Source: Bacteroides intestinalis
GTDB taxonomy: Bacteria > Bacteroidota > Bacteroidia > Bacteroidales > Bacteroidaceae
Direction: 5' to 3'
Length of the DNA: 64,000 nt
Assembly (NCBI RefSeq): GCF_003464595.1
Contig: NZ_QRZF01000026.1
Coordinates: forward strand, 9,195 to 73,194
How positions within the stretch are numbered: position 1 is the first letter of the stretch; each line of letters opens with the position of its first letter. A model generated the notes under the pieces. The model ran no database searches. It worked only from the letters and a program-made list of their open reading frames with translations, and was not told where the DNA came from. This document shows, one piece after another, positions 8,903 through 16,825 of the stretch. The translations under genes were made by a program, and so were the position numbers.

Positions 8903-10249
8903 TCACGACAATCTTTTCAAAACTTCCGGCAATATCCCTACATAATAAAAAGGAAGATTCACCAGACGGAATATCTTACCTGAATTTGTCTTTACTTCAT
9001 CCACAGAGTAATTACCGGACCATACCCTGACCGCTATGTCGTGTGAAGCCTCTTCCATATATTGATGTAGCGAACGCAAATGAGCATTATGACCGGCCTT
9101 CACTTCGATCGGTACCACACGCGTTCCATATTGAAAAACAAAATCAACTTCAGCAATCGAGCTGGGAGTATTCCGCACCCAGAAGTTACGCTTTGCATAA
9201 CCTATATTGCCGGAAAAAGAAGCCAATTCTTGAGCTACCCATTGTTCGGCAATATGTCCGCGCCAAGCGTCGAGCAAATCCTTTGCATCGAAAACCTCTT
9301 GCTGTATCTTTGCTGCATAATTCACCAATCCGCCATCCAGCCAAATCAATTTCGGCGCCCGTCGCAAAGCAGGTACTAAGGGAATTTCAGTACTTACTAC
9401 CGGATAAACCAACTCAAGCAGAAAAGCCTTCTCCATAGCCTCGAAAGCCTCACCAACTTCACGTGCTTTATAGGAAGAAGCTCCAAACCCTCCCAGCTTT
9501 ATAGTCTGTCCTGCCATTTGCCAGCCTCGCTCTAAAATTAAACGGATTACTTCTACTTGGGTGCGATTGACCGCATATTTCTCCACATCTTCATTGTAAC
9601 CTGTCAACAATGAATTATATATACTTTCCAGACGGACAATATCCCGGTGTTCAGCATAGGCAGCCACCACTTCGGGCATTCCTCCAATAAGTGTATATTG
9701 GCGAAAAAGGCGCATCACTTCTTCATGAAGCAACGATGGCAAAGCACACTGGGACACGGCATCCCGTATCTGTCCTTCACCTATCGCCCCTAAAAACTCA
9801 CCAAACGAGCAGGGACGCAACGACATATACTCGACACGACCTACCGGAAAAGAAATACGTTGCCTCAGAAGACTTTGCAGCACTGAACCCGCAGCTATCA
9901 CATAGATTTCCGGCATATCTTCATAAAAGTAACGCAGTAATGCCACTGCCCGAGGCACACATTGTATTTCATCAATAAAAAGCAATGTACGCCCTTCACG
10001 CTTCTGTTTACGTTTCAAAAAATAAATGGCTTGCATAATTTCTTGTACATCTCCCGTACCATCGAATATAGCCGCATCTTTCTCACGTTCCAAATTAAGA
10101 TACAAATAATCATCAAATTCTTTTCCGAACTCATGTACCACAGTCGTTTTACCCACCTGGCGTGCACCACGAAGTATTAACGGCTTATGCTTCTCTCCCG
10201 AAGCCCACTCCCGTAACCGTATAAATATATCTCTTTCAAACATATACAT
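8903..10249 (-). CDS. AAA ATPase with C-terminal DUF4143 domain
   Basis: This 448-aa protein has an N-terminal AAA_14-type ATPase: Walker A GARQVGKTT at 28-36, Walker B LLFIDEIQ with Asp93 and Glu94. The C-terminal DUF4143 domain carries the nuclease-like PSSIAEVDFVF...IEVKAG pattern seen in this family. These proteins are numerous in Bacteroides and of unclear role; the C-terminal fold resembles restriction-endonuclease-type domains. The start may be residue 3 (10243). A -7 box lies 15 nt upstream and three 33-bp-spaced direct repeats lie just beyond it, suggesting specific control. It ends facing queH. Confidence 0.82.
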   Translation of the reverse strand: MYMFERDIFIRLREWASGEKHKPLILRGARQVGKTTVVHEFGKEFDDYLYLNLEREKDAAIFDGTGDVQEIMQAIYFLKRKQKREGRTLLFIDEIQCVPRAVALLRYFYEDMPEIYVIAAGSVLQSLLRQRISFPVGRVEYMSLRPCSFGEFLGAIGEGQIRDAVSQCALPSLLHEEVMRLFRQYTLIGGMPEVVAAYAEHRDIVRLESIYNSLLTGYNEDVEKYAVNRTQVEVIRLILERGWQMAGQTIKLGGFGASSYKAREVGEAFEAMEKAFLLELVYPVVSTEIPLVPALRRAPKLIWLDGGLVNYAAKIQQEVFDAKDLLDAWRGHIAEQWVAQELASFSGNIGYAKRNFWVRNTPSSIAEVDFVFQYGTRVVPIEVKAGHNAHLRSLHQYMEEASHDIAVRVWSGNYSVDEVKTNSGKIFRLVNLPFYYVGILPEVLKRLS

Positions 10250-10264
10250 AGGTAATTAGAACAT

Positions 10265-10272
10265 CAAAGGTA
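10265..10272 (-). promoter_or_regulatory. -7 box of the DUF4143 ATPase gene
   Basis: The minus strand reads TACCTTTG. The leader would be only about 10-15 nt. The -33 region would fall inside the first two of the direct repeats at 10285-10365. Confidence 0.55.
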
Positions 10273-10284
10273 GGAATTATGTTG

Positions 10285-10365
10285 CAAATCACAAGCAAAT
10301 TCAACCTTTATTTGTTCCAAATCACAAGCAAATTCAAAAGATGATTGTTGCAAATCACAAGCAAA
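10285..10365. repeat. Three iteron-like direct repeats at exact 33-bp spacing
   Basis: The 15-mer CAAATCACAAGCAAA occurs at 10285, 10318 and 10351. The first two copies extend to a shared TTCAA, and each copy is preceded by a TTG or TTC. The spacing is about three helical turns, so all copies would face the same side of DNA. They sit just upstream of, and overlap, the promoter region of the DUF4143 ATPase gene. Confidence 0.85.
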
Positions 10366-10432
10366 GAGAGAATTAAATAATAAAATTTGTAACAGTCTTC
10401 TTTTCCCCCTATCCGAACCACATCCGGACTAT

Positions 10433-10503
10433 ACTTGCTCCGTACAATCTCCACTCAGAGGTACCTCTATGTGGAGAAAGTATGGATTTGATACGGAGCA
10501 AGT
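10433..10503. repeat. Nested inverted repeat / strong potential stem-loop
   Basis: Outer arms ACTTGCTCCGTA (10433-10444) and TACGGAGCAAGT (10492-10503) enclose CTCCAC/GTGGAG (10449-10454, 10471-10476), which encloses the perfect palindrome AGAGGTACCTCT (10457-10468). It stands alone in a non-coding stretch, about 105 nt before the DUF6266 promoter element. It is not followed by a T-run, so it is not an ordinary terminator. It could be a structured RNA, a protein-binding cruciform or a small mobile-element remnant. Confidence 0.75.
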
Positions 10504-10595
10504 GTATGCCAAGTAAGAAGCAGATATTTTAAGCCATCAACCCCAAGCAAGAATAGCCAACTAAGCAAATCGCTGCAAACGGACGCAAAAATCAC

Positions 10596-10655
10596 ATTCG
10601 TGAAGACAAACCGCTAAAATCGTTTGGCGGAAGGAAATATAAATATATACCTTTA
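10596..10655 (+). promoter_or_regulatory. DUF6266 promoter with shared upstream element
   Basis: The -7 box TACCTTTA is at 10648-10655. An upstream element at 10596-10621 matches 22 of 26 positions of the segment at 37668-37693, and in both cases the element starts exactly 52 bp before the -7 box start. The core reads ATTCRTGAARACAAACCG. A TTTG at 10623-10626 gives a plausible -33 with a 21-bp spacer. Confidence 0.7.
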
Positions 10656-10692
10656 CGTCAGAAACAGAATAGCCAATTTAAAATGCGACATC

Positions 10693-11436
10693 ATGGGAAT
10701 TATCAATCAAGGCATACTCGGAGGCTTCTCCGGCAAAGTGGGACCGGTAGTAGGGTTTCACTGGAAATCAAAATACTACATACGTGCACGGGCAGCCAAA
10801 GTCAGCAATCCGCGCACGCCGAAACAGCAGGAACAGAGAGGTAAGTTTGCCACGGCATTCGGTTTCCTGAAAGCCATAAAACCTTTTATTCGTATCGGCT
10901 ATAAGGAATTTACACAGGAAAAGTCCGCATTCAATGCTGCCATGTCCTATATACTGAAAAGAGCCGTGACGGGCAACGGGAAAGAAACCTCGATTGACTT
11001 TAACCGGGCATTGGTTTCCATGGGAACCTTGATGCCCGTATTCGAGGGAACAGCCACACAGTATGAGGATCAAATGTACTTTAACTGGCAGGATAATAGC
11101 GGCATGGGAAATGCAGAAGATACGGATATAGCCATGCTACTGGTGTACAACAAAAATAAAGAAACAGCCGTTTACAATACGGAAGCCGCCCTACGTTCCG
11201 GTTGTCACGCCGTGCTGCAACTTCCGGCTGACTGGCAGAACGATGAACTAATTGCTTATCTCAGCTTTTGCAGTGCCGATGGAAGTTGTGTAGCCAACAG
11301 CATTCGCCTGACTGTAACAATGACTGAAAGAATGTCAAAAGCAACAACACCAGATAATGCCATATTCATCAAAAACCTCATTCACCATTCTTTTTCCCCA
11401 AAGGGCTTTCAAGACAGATCGTATAGAAGTGGGTAA
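10693..11436 (+). CDS. DUF6266 family protein, copy 1
   Basis: This 247-aa protein of unknown function starts MGIINQG and shows a glycine-rich N-terminal motif GGFSGKVGPVVG, then NPRTPKQQEQRGKF, a central SAFNAAMSYI and a conserved IAMLLVYN. These features are shared along the whole length with the protein at 37838-38473. It has no signal peptide or membrane segment. It is about 36 residues longer than its paralogue; the C-terminal tail (after LTVTMTE) is unrelated. The start was set by the promoter and by alignment with copy 2; the reading frame is open further upstream from 10624. It stands alone, with no operon partner. Confidence 0.72.
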   Translation: MGIINQGILGGFSGKVGPVVGFHWKSKYYIRARAAKVSNPRTPKQQEQRGKFATAFGFLKAIKPFIRIGYKEFTQEKSAFNAAMSYILKRAVTGNGKETSIDFNRALVSMGTLMPVFEGTATQYEDQMYFNWQDNSGMGNAEDTDIAMLLVYNKNKETAVYNTEAALRSGCHAVLQLPADWQNDELIAYLSFCSADGSCVANSIRLTVTMTERMSKATTPDNAIFIKNLIHHSFSPKGFQDRSYRSG

Positions 11437-11478
11437 TTCCAGATGACACCACATTCTGTCCATAATCATGCAACTTTA

Positions 11479-11515
11479 GATTATTATAAATACGATAATC
11501 ATATTCATAATAATC
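11479..11515. other. AT-rich inverted repeat
   Basis: GATTATTAT (11479-11487) and ATAATAATC (11507-11515) form a 9-bp arm pair downstream of the DUF6266 gene. It may mark a weak transcript end; there is no T-run. Confidence 0.35.
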
Positions 11516-11581
11516 GGGATGTACGGACAATAGAGGCATCTTTCGCGTATAAAACTGGCAGATACAGCGTAATAATTTCCG

Positions 11582-11589
11582 TAACTTTG
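11582..11589 (+). promoter_or_regulatory. -7 box of the phosphodiesterase gene
   Basis: TAACTTTG matches TAnnTTTG and lies 29 nt before the start codon at 11619. Confidence 0.55.
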
Positions 11590-11618
11590 CCGGCAGTTAA
11601 CGTAAAAAGTAGAAAAAC

Positions 11619-12524
11619 ATGAAGAAATTTACTATCACATTGGCACTCTCTATCCTTGCAGTGCTGCTGGTTGCCACTCCTTGTAACGCTAAAGGAAAAG
11701 CAAAACATGTCGTATTAATCGGTTTGGATGGCTGGGGAGCCTATAGTGTTCCCAAGGCAGATATTCCTACTATCAAGCAACTGATGGCTGACGGAGCCTA
11801 TACGCTCGAAAAACGGTCCACACTCCCCTCTTCAAGTGCCATCAACTGGGCTTCCATGTTTATGGGAGCCGGTCCTGAACTGCACGGGTACACGCAATGG
11901 GGATCTAAAACACCCGAATTACCTTCGCGCGAACTCAATCAGCATGGCATTTTCCCCACTATCTTCCAATTATTGCGCGATGCACAGCCCGAAGCCGAAA
12001 TCGGTTGCCTGTACGAATGGGACGGTATCAAATATCTGGTGGATACACTTTCTTTGAGCCACTATGCGCAGGCTCCCGATTACAACAAGCATCCCGAGGC
12101 TCTGTGCACAATGGCGGAAACTTATATCAAAGAGAAACAGCCAGCCCTACTCGCCGTCTGTTTTGATAATCCTGACCACGTAGGACACCAAGCCGGACAC
12201 GACACTCCTGAGTATTATGCCAAACTGAAAGAACTGGATACCTATGTAGCCCGTATTATTCAAGCCGTAAAAGATGCCGGCATGCTGAAAGAAACCATCT
12301 TTATCGTCACTGCCGACCACGGTGGCATTGAAAAAGGACATGGTGGCAAAACCATGAACGAGATGCAGACGCCTTTCATCATCTCCGGTAAGAATGTGAA
12401 GAAGAGCGGTGAATTCCACGAAAGTATGATGCAATATGACGTTGCTTCTACCATTGCCTACATCTTCGGACTGAAACAACCGCAAGTTTGGATTGGAAGA
12501 CCGATGAAGCAGGTATTTAAATAA
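11619..12524 (+). CDS. Exported alkaline-phosphatase-superfamily phosphodiesterase/nucleotide pyrophosphatase
   Basis: This 301-aa protein has a signal peptide (about 1-24). The metal-binding start LIGLDGWG (about 31-38), the nucleophile region LPSSSAINW, the NPDHVGH segment and the TADHGG motif place it in the type I phosphodiesterase/nucleotide pyrophosphatase branch of the alkaline phosphatase fold, with two metal ions. It should hydrolyse phosphodiester or phosphomonoester substrates in the periplasm; the natural substrate is unknown. The size is compact for the family. It is monocistronic, with its own -7 box and a hairpin terminator at 12601. Confidence 0.85.
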   Translation: MKKFTITLALSILAVLLVATPCNAKGKAKHVVLIGLDGWGAYSVPKADIPTIKQLMADGAYTLEKRSTLPSSSAINWASMFMGAGPELHGYTQWGSKTPELPSRELNQHGIFPTIFQLLRDAQPEAEIGCLYEWDGIKYLVDTLSLSHYAQAPDYNKHPEALCTMAETYIKEKQPALLAVCFDNPDHVGHQAGHDTPEYYAKLKELDTYVARIIQAVKDAGMLKETIFIVTADHGGIEKGHGGKTMNEMQTPFIISGKNVKKSGEFHESMMQYDVASTIAYIFGLKQPQVWIGRPMKQVFK

Positions 12525-12600
12525 AAAGAGTCAGATTCACACGAATTCTCATAATTCACTCTGAAACATTTGCAGAAGTCGAAAGTTATTGCGTAATTTG

Positions 12601-12627
12601 TGTAGCACAAAAAGTGCTACACTTTTT
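12601..12627 (+). terminator. Intrinsic terminator after the phosphodiesterase gene
   Basis: A perfect 8-bp stem TGTAGCAC / GTGCTACA with an AAAAA loop is followed by CTTTTT. It lies 77 nt past the phosphodiesterase stop and only 24 nt before the next gene start, so it may also act as a leader structure for the ATPase gene. Confidence 0.75.
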
Positions 12628-12650
12628 ATGCTGCACATAAACTTTTGCTT

Positions 12651-13790
12651 ATGAATAGAATAACGAATCCTTTTCTGGTTTACGGTTATGCCGGACCAGA
12701 CTATTTTTGTGACCGGAAAGAGGACACACAGAAATTAATTTCTGCCTTAAGGAATGGACGCAACATCACTTTGATGAGTCCACGCCGCATGGGGAAAACC
12801 GGACTGATAAAGAATGCTTTCTATCAAATTAACCAGGAAGAGCCGGAAGCAGCTTGTTTCTACATGGATATCTTTTCCACAACTTGCCTGAATGATTTTA
12901 TCATTCTTTTCGGCCAAACAGTTATTGGAAAGCTGGATACACTGTCACAGAAAGCATTGACTACACTTACAGGATTCTTCAGAAGTTGTCGCATTGTATT
13001 CTCTTCCGACCCACTGAACGGGACTCCACAGGCTACACTTGATTTCCAACCCTCCCAAGCGCAGGCCACCTTGAAAGAAATATTCGAATATCTGGAACAT
13101 TCAGGTAAAGAATGCTACATAGCTATTGATGAATTCCAGCAAATTACGGATTATCCGGAAAAAGGCGTAGAAGGATTACTGCGTTCTTACATTCAGTTCC
13201 TGCCTCATGTGCATTTCATCTTTTCCGGGAGCAAACAACATCTTATGGATGAAATCTTCACTTCTGCCAAACGTCCTTTCTACCGGAGTACGGAGAAAAT
13301 GGCCTTACAACCTATACCTCCAGCGGAATACTTCCTTTTTACCCGCTCTTGGATGGAGCAGGGAGGCAAACAACTGGAAGAAAACTTGTTTCAGCAAATT
13401 TATCAACGCTTCGGAGGACATACCTGGTACATGCAATATATCTTGAATCGACTTTACGAGCAACCTCAATCAATCATTGATGAGAAACTGATTGAAGTGT
13501 GTATAGCGGATATCGTTCATTCCGAAATAGATTCTTACCAGCAACTATATGGAATGTTGACCGAAAATCAATCCACCCTGCTACGTGCCATTGCACGAGA
13601 AAAAGTAGTAGCAGCCATCAATAGTGCGGCTTTCATCAAAAAGTATGGCTTGAAAGGTACCAGTAGCATAAACACGGCTCTAAAAACATTAATAAACAAG
13701 GAATATGTATTCAAATCCGACAAAGGTTATTGCATCTACGACCGGTTTATGGAGTTGTGGTTGCAGACGTTGCCTTATGCCAATCAATAA
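12651..13790 (+). CDS. AAA ATPase (archaeal-type ATPase_2 family)
   Basis: This 379-aa cytoplasmic protein has an N-terminal ATPase of the PF01637 type: FVYG-like entry (NPFLVYGYAGPDYF), Walker A SPRRMGKT at 43-50, Walker B IAIDEF with Asp160 and Glu161, sensor FSGS, and a C-terminal winged-helix-like part (SINTALKTLINKEYVF). Such proteins are multiplied in Bacteroides genomes and have no established function; some neighbour mobile or defence genes. I chose ATG 12651 over an in-frame TTG at 12645. It converges on the M16 protease gene 7 nt downstream. Confidence 0.8.
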   Translation: MNRITNPFLVYGYAGPDYFCDRKEDTQKLISALRNGRNITLMSPRRMGKTGLIKNAFYQINQEEPEAACFYMDIFSTTCLNDFIILFGQTVIGKLDTLSQKALTTLTGFFRSCRIVFSSDPLNGTPQATLDFQPSQAQATLKEIFEYLEHSGKECYIAIDEFQQITDYPEKGVEGLLRSYIQFLPHVHFIFSGSKQHLMDEIFTSAKRPFYRSTEKMALQPIPPAEYFLFTRSWMEQGGKQLEENLFQQIYQRFGGHTWYMQYILNRLYEQPQSIIDEKLIEVCIADIVHSEIDSYQQLYGMLTENQSTLLRAIAREKVVAAINSAAFIKKYGLKGTSSINTALKTLINKEYVFKSDKGYCIYDRFMELWLQTLPYANQ

Positions 13791-13797
13791 AGGATAC

Positions 13798-15045
13798 TCA
13801 GCGATAGATTAACGTCGACAGATAATCTTCCGCAAACATTTCATTCGCCACTTCCAATAGAATCTCCGGAGTAAGTTGTTCAATACGTTGATAAACCGCT
13901 TCGGAGGTTTCATATTTATGATAATGCAGGAAGGTCTTTGCCATACCGAGGGCATTGTTCTCATTATTATCCGAAGCTACACCTATCTGTCCGATGAGTT
14001 GTTTCTTGGCAGCAGCCAGTTGCTGGGAAGTCATCTTGTTATCACGCAAGCTTTTAAGTTCCTTCATTACCAACCGCATACATGTATCCACATCTTCAGG
14101 ATCGCATCCGAAATAGGTGCAGAAGACGCCTGTATCCGTATAAGAAGTCAGATTGGACTCCACATTATAAACTAATCCCCGGCGTTCACGCAGAGAAACG
14201 TTCAGACGACTATTCATACCGGGGCCTCCAAGAATATTGTTCAGCAGATAAAGGGCTGTACGTTTATCATCATAGGCATTGTATCCACGACTACCAATCA
14301 TGACATGAGCCTGATGCGTATCTTTATGTATAGTAAGCTTCTCGGGCGTATAAAGAGGAGGAGGCATACGACGATTATCCACCGATACCGCAGGAACATC
14401 TATAAGGAGTTTCTCTGCCCAACGGATAACTTGCTTGAAATCCAAATCGCCCCAAACAAAGAAAACCATATTTCCCGGATGGTAAAAGCGGGAAGTGAAA
14501 GCAGCAGCATCTTCACTCCGGAAGGTTTTCAGCAACTCAGGATTACCCAAAATATTACGTCCCAACGGATGTCCGCGGAAGATCAAATCCTCGAAGTCAT
14601 CGAAAATAAGTTCGGAAGGCGTGTCTTCGTAAGACTGGATTTCATCAATGATTACCTCCGTTTCCTTCTCAATCTCACGTTGCGGAAAGGTGGAGTGAAA
14701 TACAATATCCGCCAGCAATTCAAAGGCCCGGCCGAAGTGCTCGGTAAGGAAAGCAGAATAGATAACCGTCTCTTCTTTATTGGTGTAAGCATTCAGGTCA
14801 CCACCTACATTCTCCATACGATTGAGAATATGCCAGGCTTTCCGCTTCTGTGTACCTTTAAAAATAAGATGTTCCACAAAGTGCGCCATGCCTTGTTCAT
14901 TCTCAAGCTCATCACGGGTTCCGGCATCAACAGCAAAACCACAATAAGCTACATTGGAATAGGCCGGTTGATGGATAATACGCAAACCGTTGGCAAGTGT
15001 ATATTCGTTATGTCCCGGTAAAGGGAAAAGTGCTAACTTCTTCAT
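13798..15045 (-). CDS. M16 family zinc metalloprotease (pitrilysin/processing-peptidase-like)
   Basis: This 415-aa protein is a single-chain M16B-type peptidase. The inverted zinc motif HFVEH (His55, Glu58, His59) is intact, and the downstream EVIIDEIQSYED carries the third ligand glutamate. Two M16 halves are present, the second with the typical R-Y region (SRLNVSLRERRGLVYNVES). There is no signal peptide, so it is likely cytoplasmic or processes peptides inside the cell. The frame is open up to 15126, but a -7 box at 15073-15080 lies within that extension, so the start is set at 15045 (MKKLALFPLPGHNEY). Confidence 0.9.
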   Translation of the reverse strand: MKKLALFPLPGHNEYTLANGLRIIHQPAYSNVAYCGFAVDAGTRDELENEQGMAHFVEHLIFKGTQKRKAWHILNRMENVGGDLNAYTNKEETVIYSAFLTEHFGRAFELLADIVFHSTFPQREIEKETEVIIDEIQSYEDTPSELIFDDFEDLIFRGHPLGRNILGNPELLKTFRSEDAAAFTSRFYHPGNMVFFVWGDLDFKQVIRWAEKLLIDVPAVSVDNRRMPPPLYTPEKLTIHKDTHQAHVMIGSRGYNAYDDKRTALYLLNNILGGPGMNSRLNVSLRERRGLVYNVESNLTSYTDTGVFCTYFGCDPEDVDTCMRLVMKELKSLRDNKMTSQQLAAAKKQLIGQIGVASDNNENNALGMAKTFLHYHKYETSEAVYQRIEQLTPEILLEVANEMFAEDYLSTLIYR

Positions 15046-15072
15046 TCTTACGTTCAAAACTGATTGAAGGCG

Positions 15073-15080
15073 CAAAGATA
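15073..15080 (-). promoter_or_regulatory. -7 box of the M16 protease gene
   Basis: The minus strand reads TATCTTTG, 28 nt before the chosen start. This box decides the start by excluding the longer frame. Confidence 0.6.
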
Positions 15081-15200
15081 ACTCAATTTGATGAGCTCCC
15101 CCTATCTTCGCAAAGCAAAAATACAATAAAACTTATTGCCATTTATGGAAAATTGCAGATATTTGTAGGCTATAACCTAACTACTAACAAAAATAGTATA

Positions 15201-15806
15201 ATGATTGAATCCATTCAAGAGCTTTTGCAGAAAGAGGCACAAGCTGTTCTAAACATCCCCGTGACAGACGCTTACGAGCGTGCAGTAGAACTTATCGTGG
15301 AACAAATTCACCGGCGGAAAGGGAAACTGGTAACTTCGGGTATGGGAAAAGCAGGACAGATTGCCATGAACATTGCAACTACGTTCTGTTCTACCGGAAT
15401 CCCTTCCGTATTTCTGCATCCCAGCGAAGCTCAACACGGCGACTTAGGTATCTTGCAGGAAAACGATTTACTGCTATTGATTTCTAACTCCGGCAAAACA
15501 CGCGAAATCGTAGAACTCACACAATTAGCTCATAATTTGAACCCAGAGCTTAAATTTATTGTTATTACCGGAAATCCGGATAGTCCGTTGGCTCATGAGT
15601 CTGATGTATGTCTCAGCACAGGAAAGCCTAACGAAGTCTGCGCTCTGGGAATGACGCCCACCACCTCGACTACTGTAATGACCGTTATCGGTGATATTCT
15701 TGTAGTACAGGTAATGCAACAGACTGGCTTTACGATTGGAGACTACTCCAAACGTCATCACGGTGGGTATTTGGGTGAAAAATCAAGAAAATTATGCGAA
15801 AAGTAA
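15201..15806 (+). CDS. SIS-domain sugar isomerase, KpsF/GutQ-like without CBS domains
   Basis: This 201-aa protein is a single SIS domain: VTSGMGKAGQIAMN, the HPSEAQHGDLG segment, ISNSGKTREIVEL and the LGMTPTTSTT motif all match arabinose-5-phosphate isomerases of the KpsF/GutQ family, which supply precursors for Kdo. The family's two C-terminal CBS domains are absent (E. coli members are about 320-330 aa). The frame is open upstream from 14997; ATG 15201 matches the family's N-terminus. Its end overlaps the PfkB kinase gene by 13 nt, so the two are translationally coupled and probably act on the same sugar phosphate. Confidence 0.85.
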   Translation: MIESIQELLQKEAQAVLNIPVTDAYERAVELIVEQIHRRKGKLVTSGMGKAGQIAMNIATTFCSTGIPSVFLHPSEAQHGDLGILQENDLLLLISNSGKTREIVELTQLAHNLNPELKFIVITGNPDSPLAHESDVCLSTGKPNEVCALGMTPTTSTTVMTVIGDILVVQVMQQTGFTIGDYSKRHHGGYLGEKSRKLCEK

Positions 15807-16723
15807 TCGGTATAGGAGAAACTATCCTTGACATCATTTTCCGCAACGGGCAGCCGACAGCAGCTGTACCGGGTGGCTCAGTATTTAACGGCATCGTGTC
15901 ATTGGCACGGACAGGCGTACCTGTGAGCTTCATCAGCGAAACGGGAAACGACCGGGTGGGCAACACAATTCTGCAATTCATGCAGGATAGCGGCATGTCT
16001 ACCGAATATGTCAATGTGTTCCCCGATGGCAAATCTCCCGTATCACTGGCTTACCTGAACGAACATGGTGATGCGGAATATATTTTCTATAAGGATTATC
16101 CCAAGCAACGGCTGGATGTAGTCTTCCCAAAACTGGAAGAAGACGACATCGTAGTTTTCGGTTCATACTTCGCCCTGAATCCGGTGCTGCGCGATAAGGT
16201 TCAGGATCTGTTGGAGCAGGCACGTGAGAAGAAAGCAATTGTCTATTACGATCCTAACTTCCGCTCCTCGCATAAAGATGAAGCCATAAAACTGACATCA
16301 ACCATCATCGAGAATCTGGAATATGCCGACATTGTACGCGGTTCTATAGAAGATTTCTTCTATATGTATAATCAAAAGGAAGTGGACAAGGTCTACAAAG
16401 ATAAGATTCGCTTCTATTGCTCTAACTTTCTTTGTACTGCCGGAGCCAAAGAGATTTCACTGCGTACGAAAAGCATTACCAAAGAGTATGCTATTCCGCC
16501 ATTGGAGGCAGTCAGTACTATTGGAGCGGGTGATAACTTCAATGCCGGTATCATCTATGGCCTGCTGAAGTACAATGTACGCCACAGTGATCTGGGACAA
16601 ATAGACGAAGCCACCTGGGACAAGATTATCCGTTGCGGCATTGAGTTCTCGGCAGATGTATGCCGGAGTTTTAACAATTCTATATCACCCGAGTTTGCCC
16701 GACAGTTGCCTCCCATTAACTAA
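15794..16723 (+). CDS. PfkB-family carbohydrate kinase (fructokinase/ribokinase type)
   Basis: This 309-aa kinase has the N-terminal VIGIGETILDIIF and PGGSVFNG motifs, and the C-terminal signature TIGAGDNFNAGI that includes the catalytic Asp. It should phosphorylate a sugar with ATP in the cytoplasm. The substrate is not clear from sequence; fructose is the usual default for this subgroup. It overlaps the SIS isomerase gene by 13 nt. A combined isomerase and kinase would interconvert and phosphorylate a pentose or ketose; this is inference. Confidence 0.85.
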   Translation: MRKVIGIGETILDIIFRNGQPTAAVPGGSVFNGIVSLARTGVPVSFISETGNDRVGNTILQFMQDSGMSTEYVNVFPDGKSPVSLAYLNEHGDAEYIFYKDYPKQRLDVVFPKLEEDDIVVFGSYFALNPVLRDKVQDLLEQAREKKAIVYYDPNFRSSHKDEAIKLTSTIIENLEYADIVRGSIEDFFYMYNQKEVDKVYKDKIRFYCSNFLCTAGAKEISLRTKSITKEYAIPPLEAVSTIGAGDNFNAGIIYGLLKYNVRHSDLGQIDEATWDKIIRCGIEFSADVCRSFNNSISPEFARQLPPIN

Positions 16724-16792
16724 ATCCCCGTTAAAGGAGAAAAAACTCTGTGAAACTCTGCGCCTTGAAGTAACAAAAGTCAGCAGAATACA

Positions 16793-16800
16793 TATCTTTG
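16793..16800 (+). promoter_or_regulatory. -7 box of the phosphatase lipoprotein gene
   Basis: TATCTTTG lies 25 nt before the start codon at 16826. Confidence 0.55.
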
Positions 16801-16825
16801 CATTATACGCTCAGACAAAAAAACT

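Noticed and set aside
10285..10365. CRISPR array
   Set aside because: Only three 15-nt repeats with 18-nt gaps; the first gap shares bases with the second and there are no cas genes.
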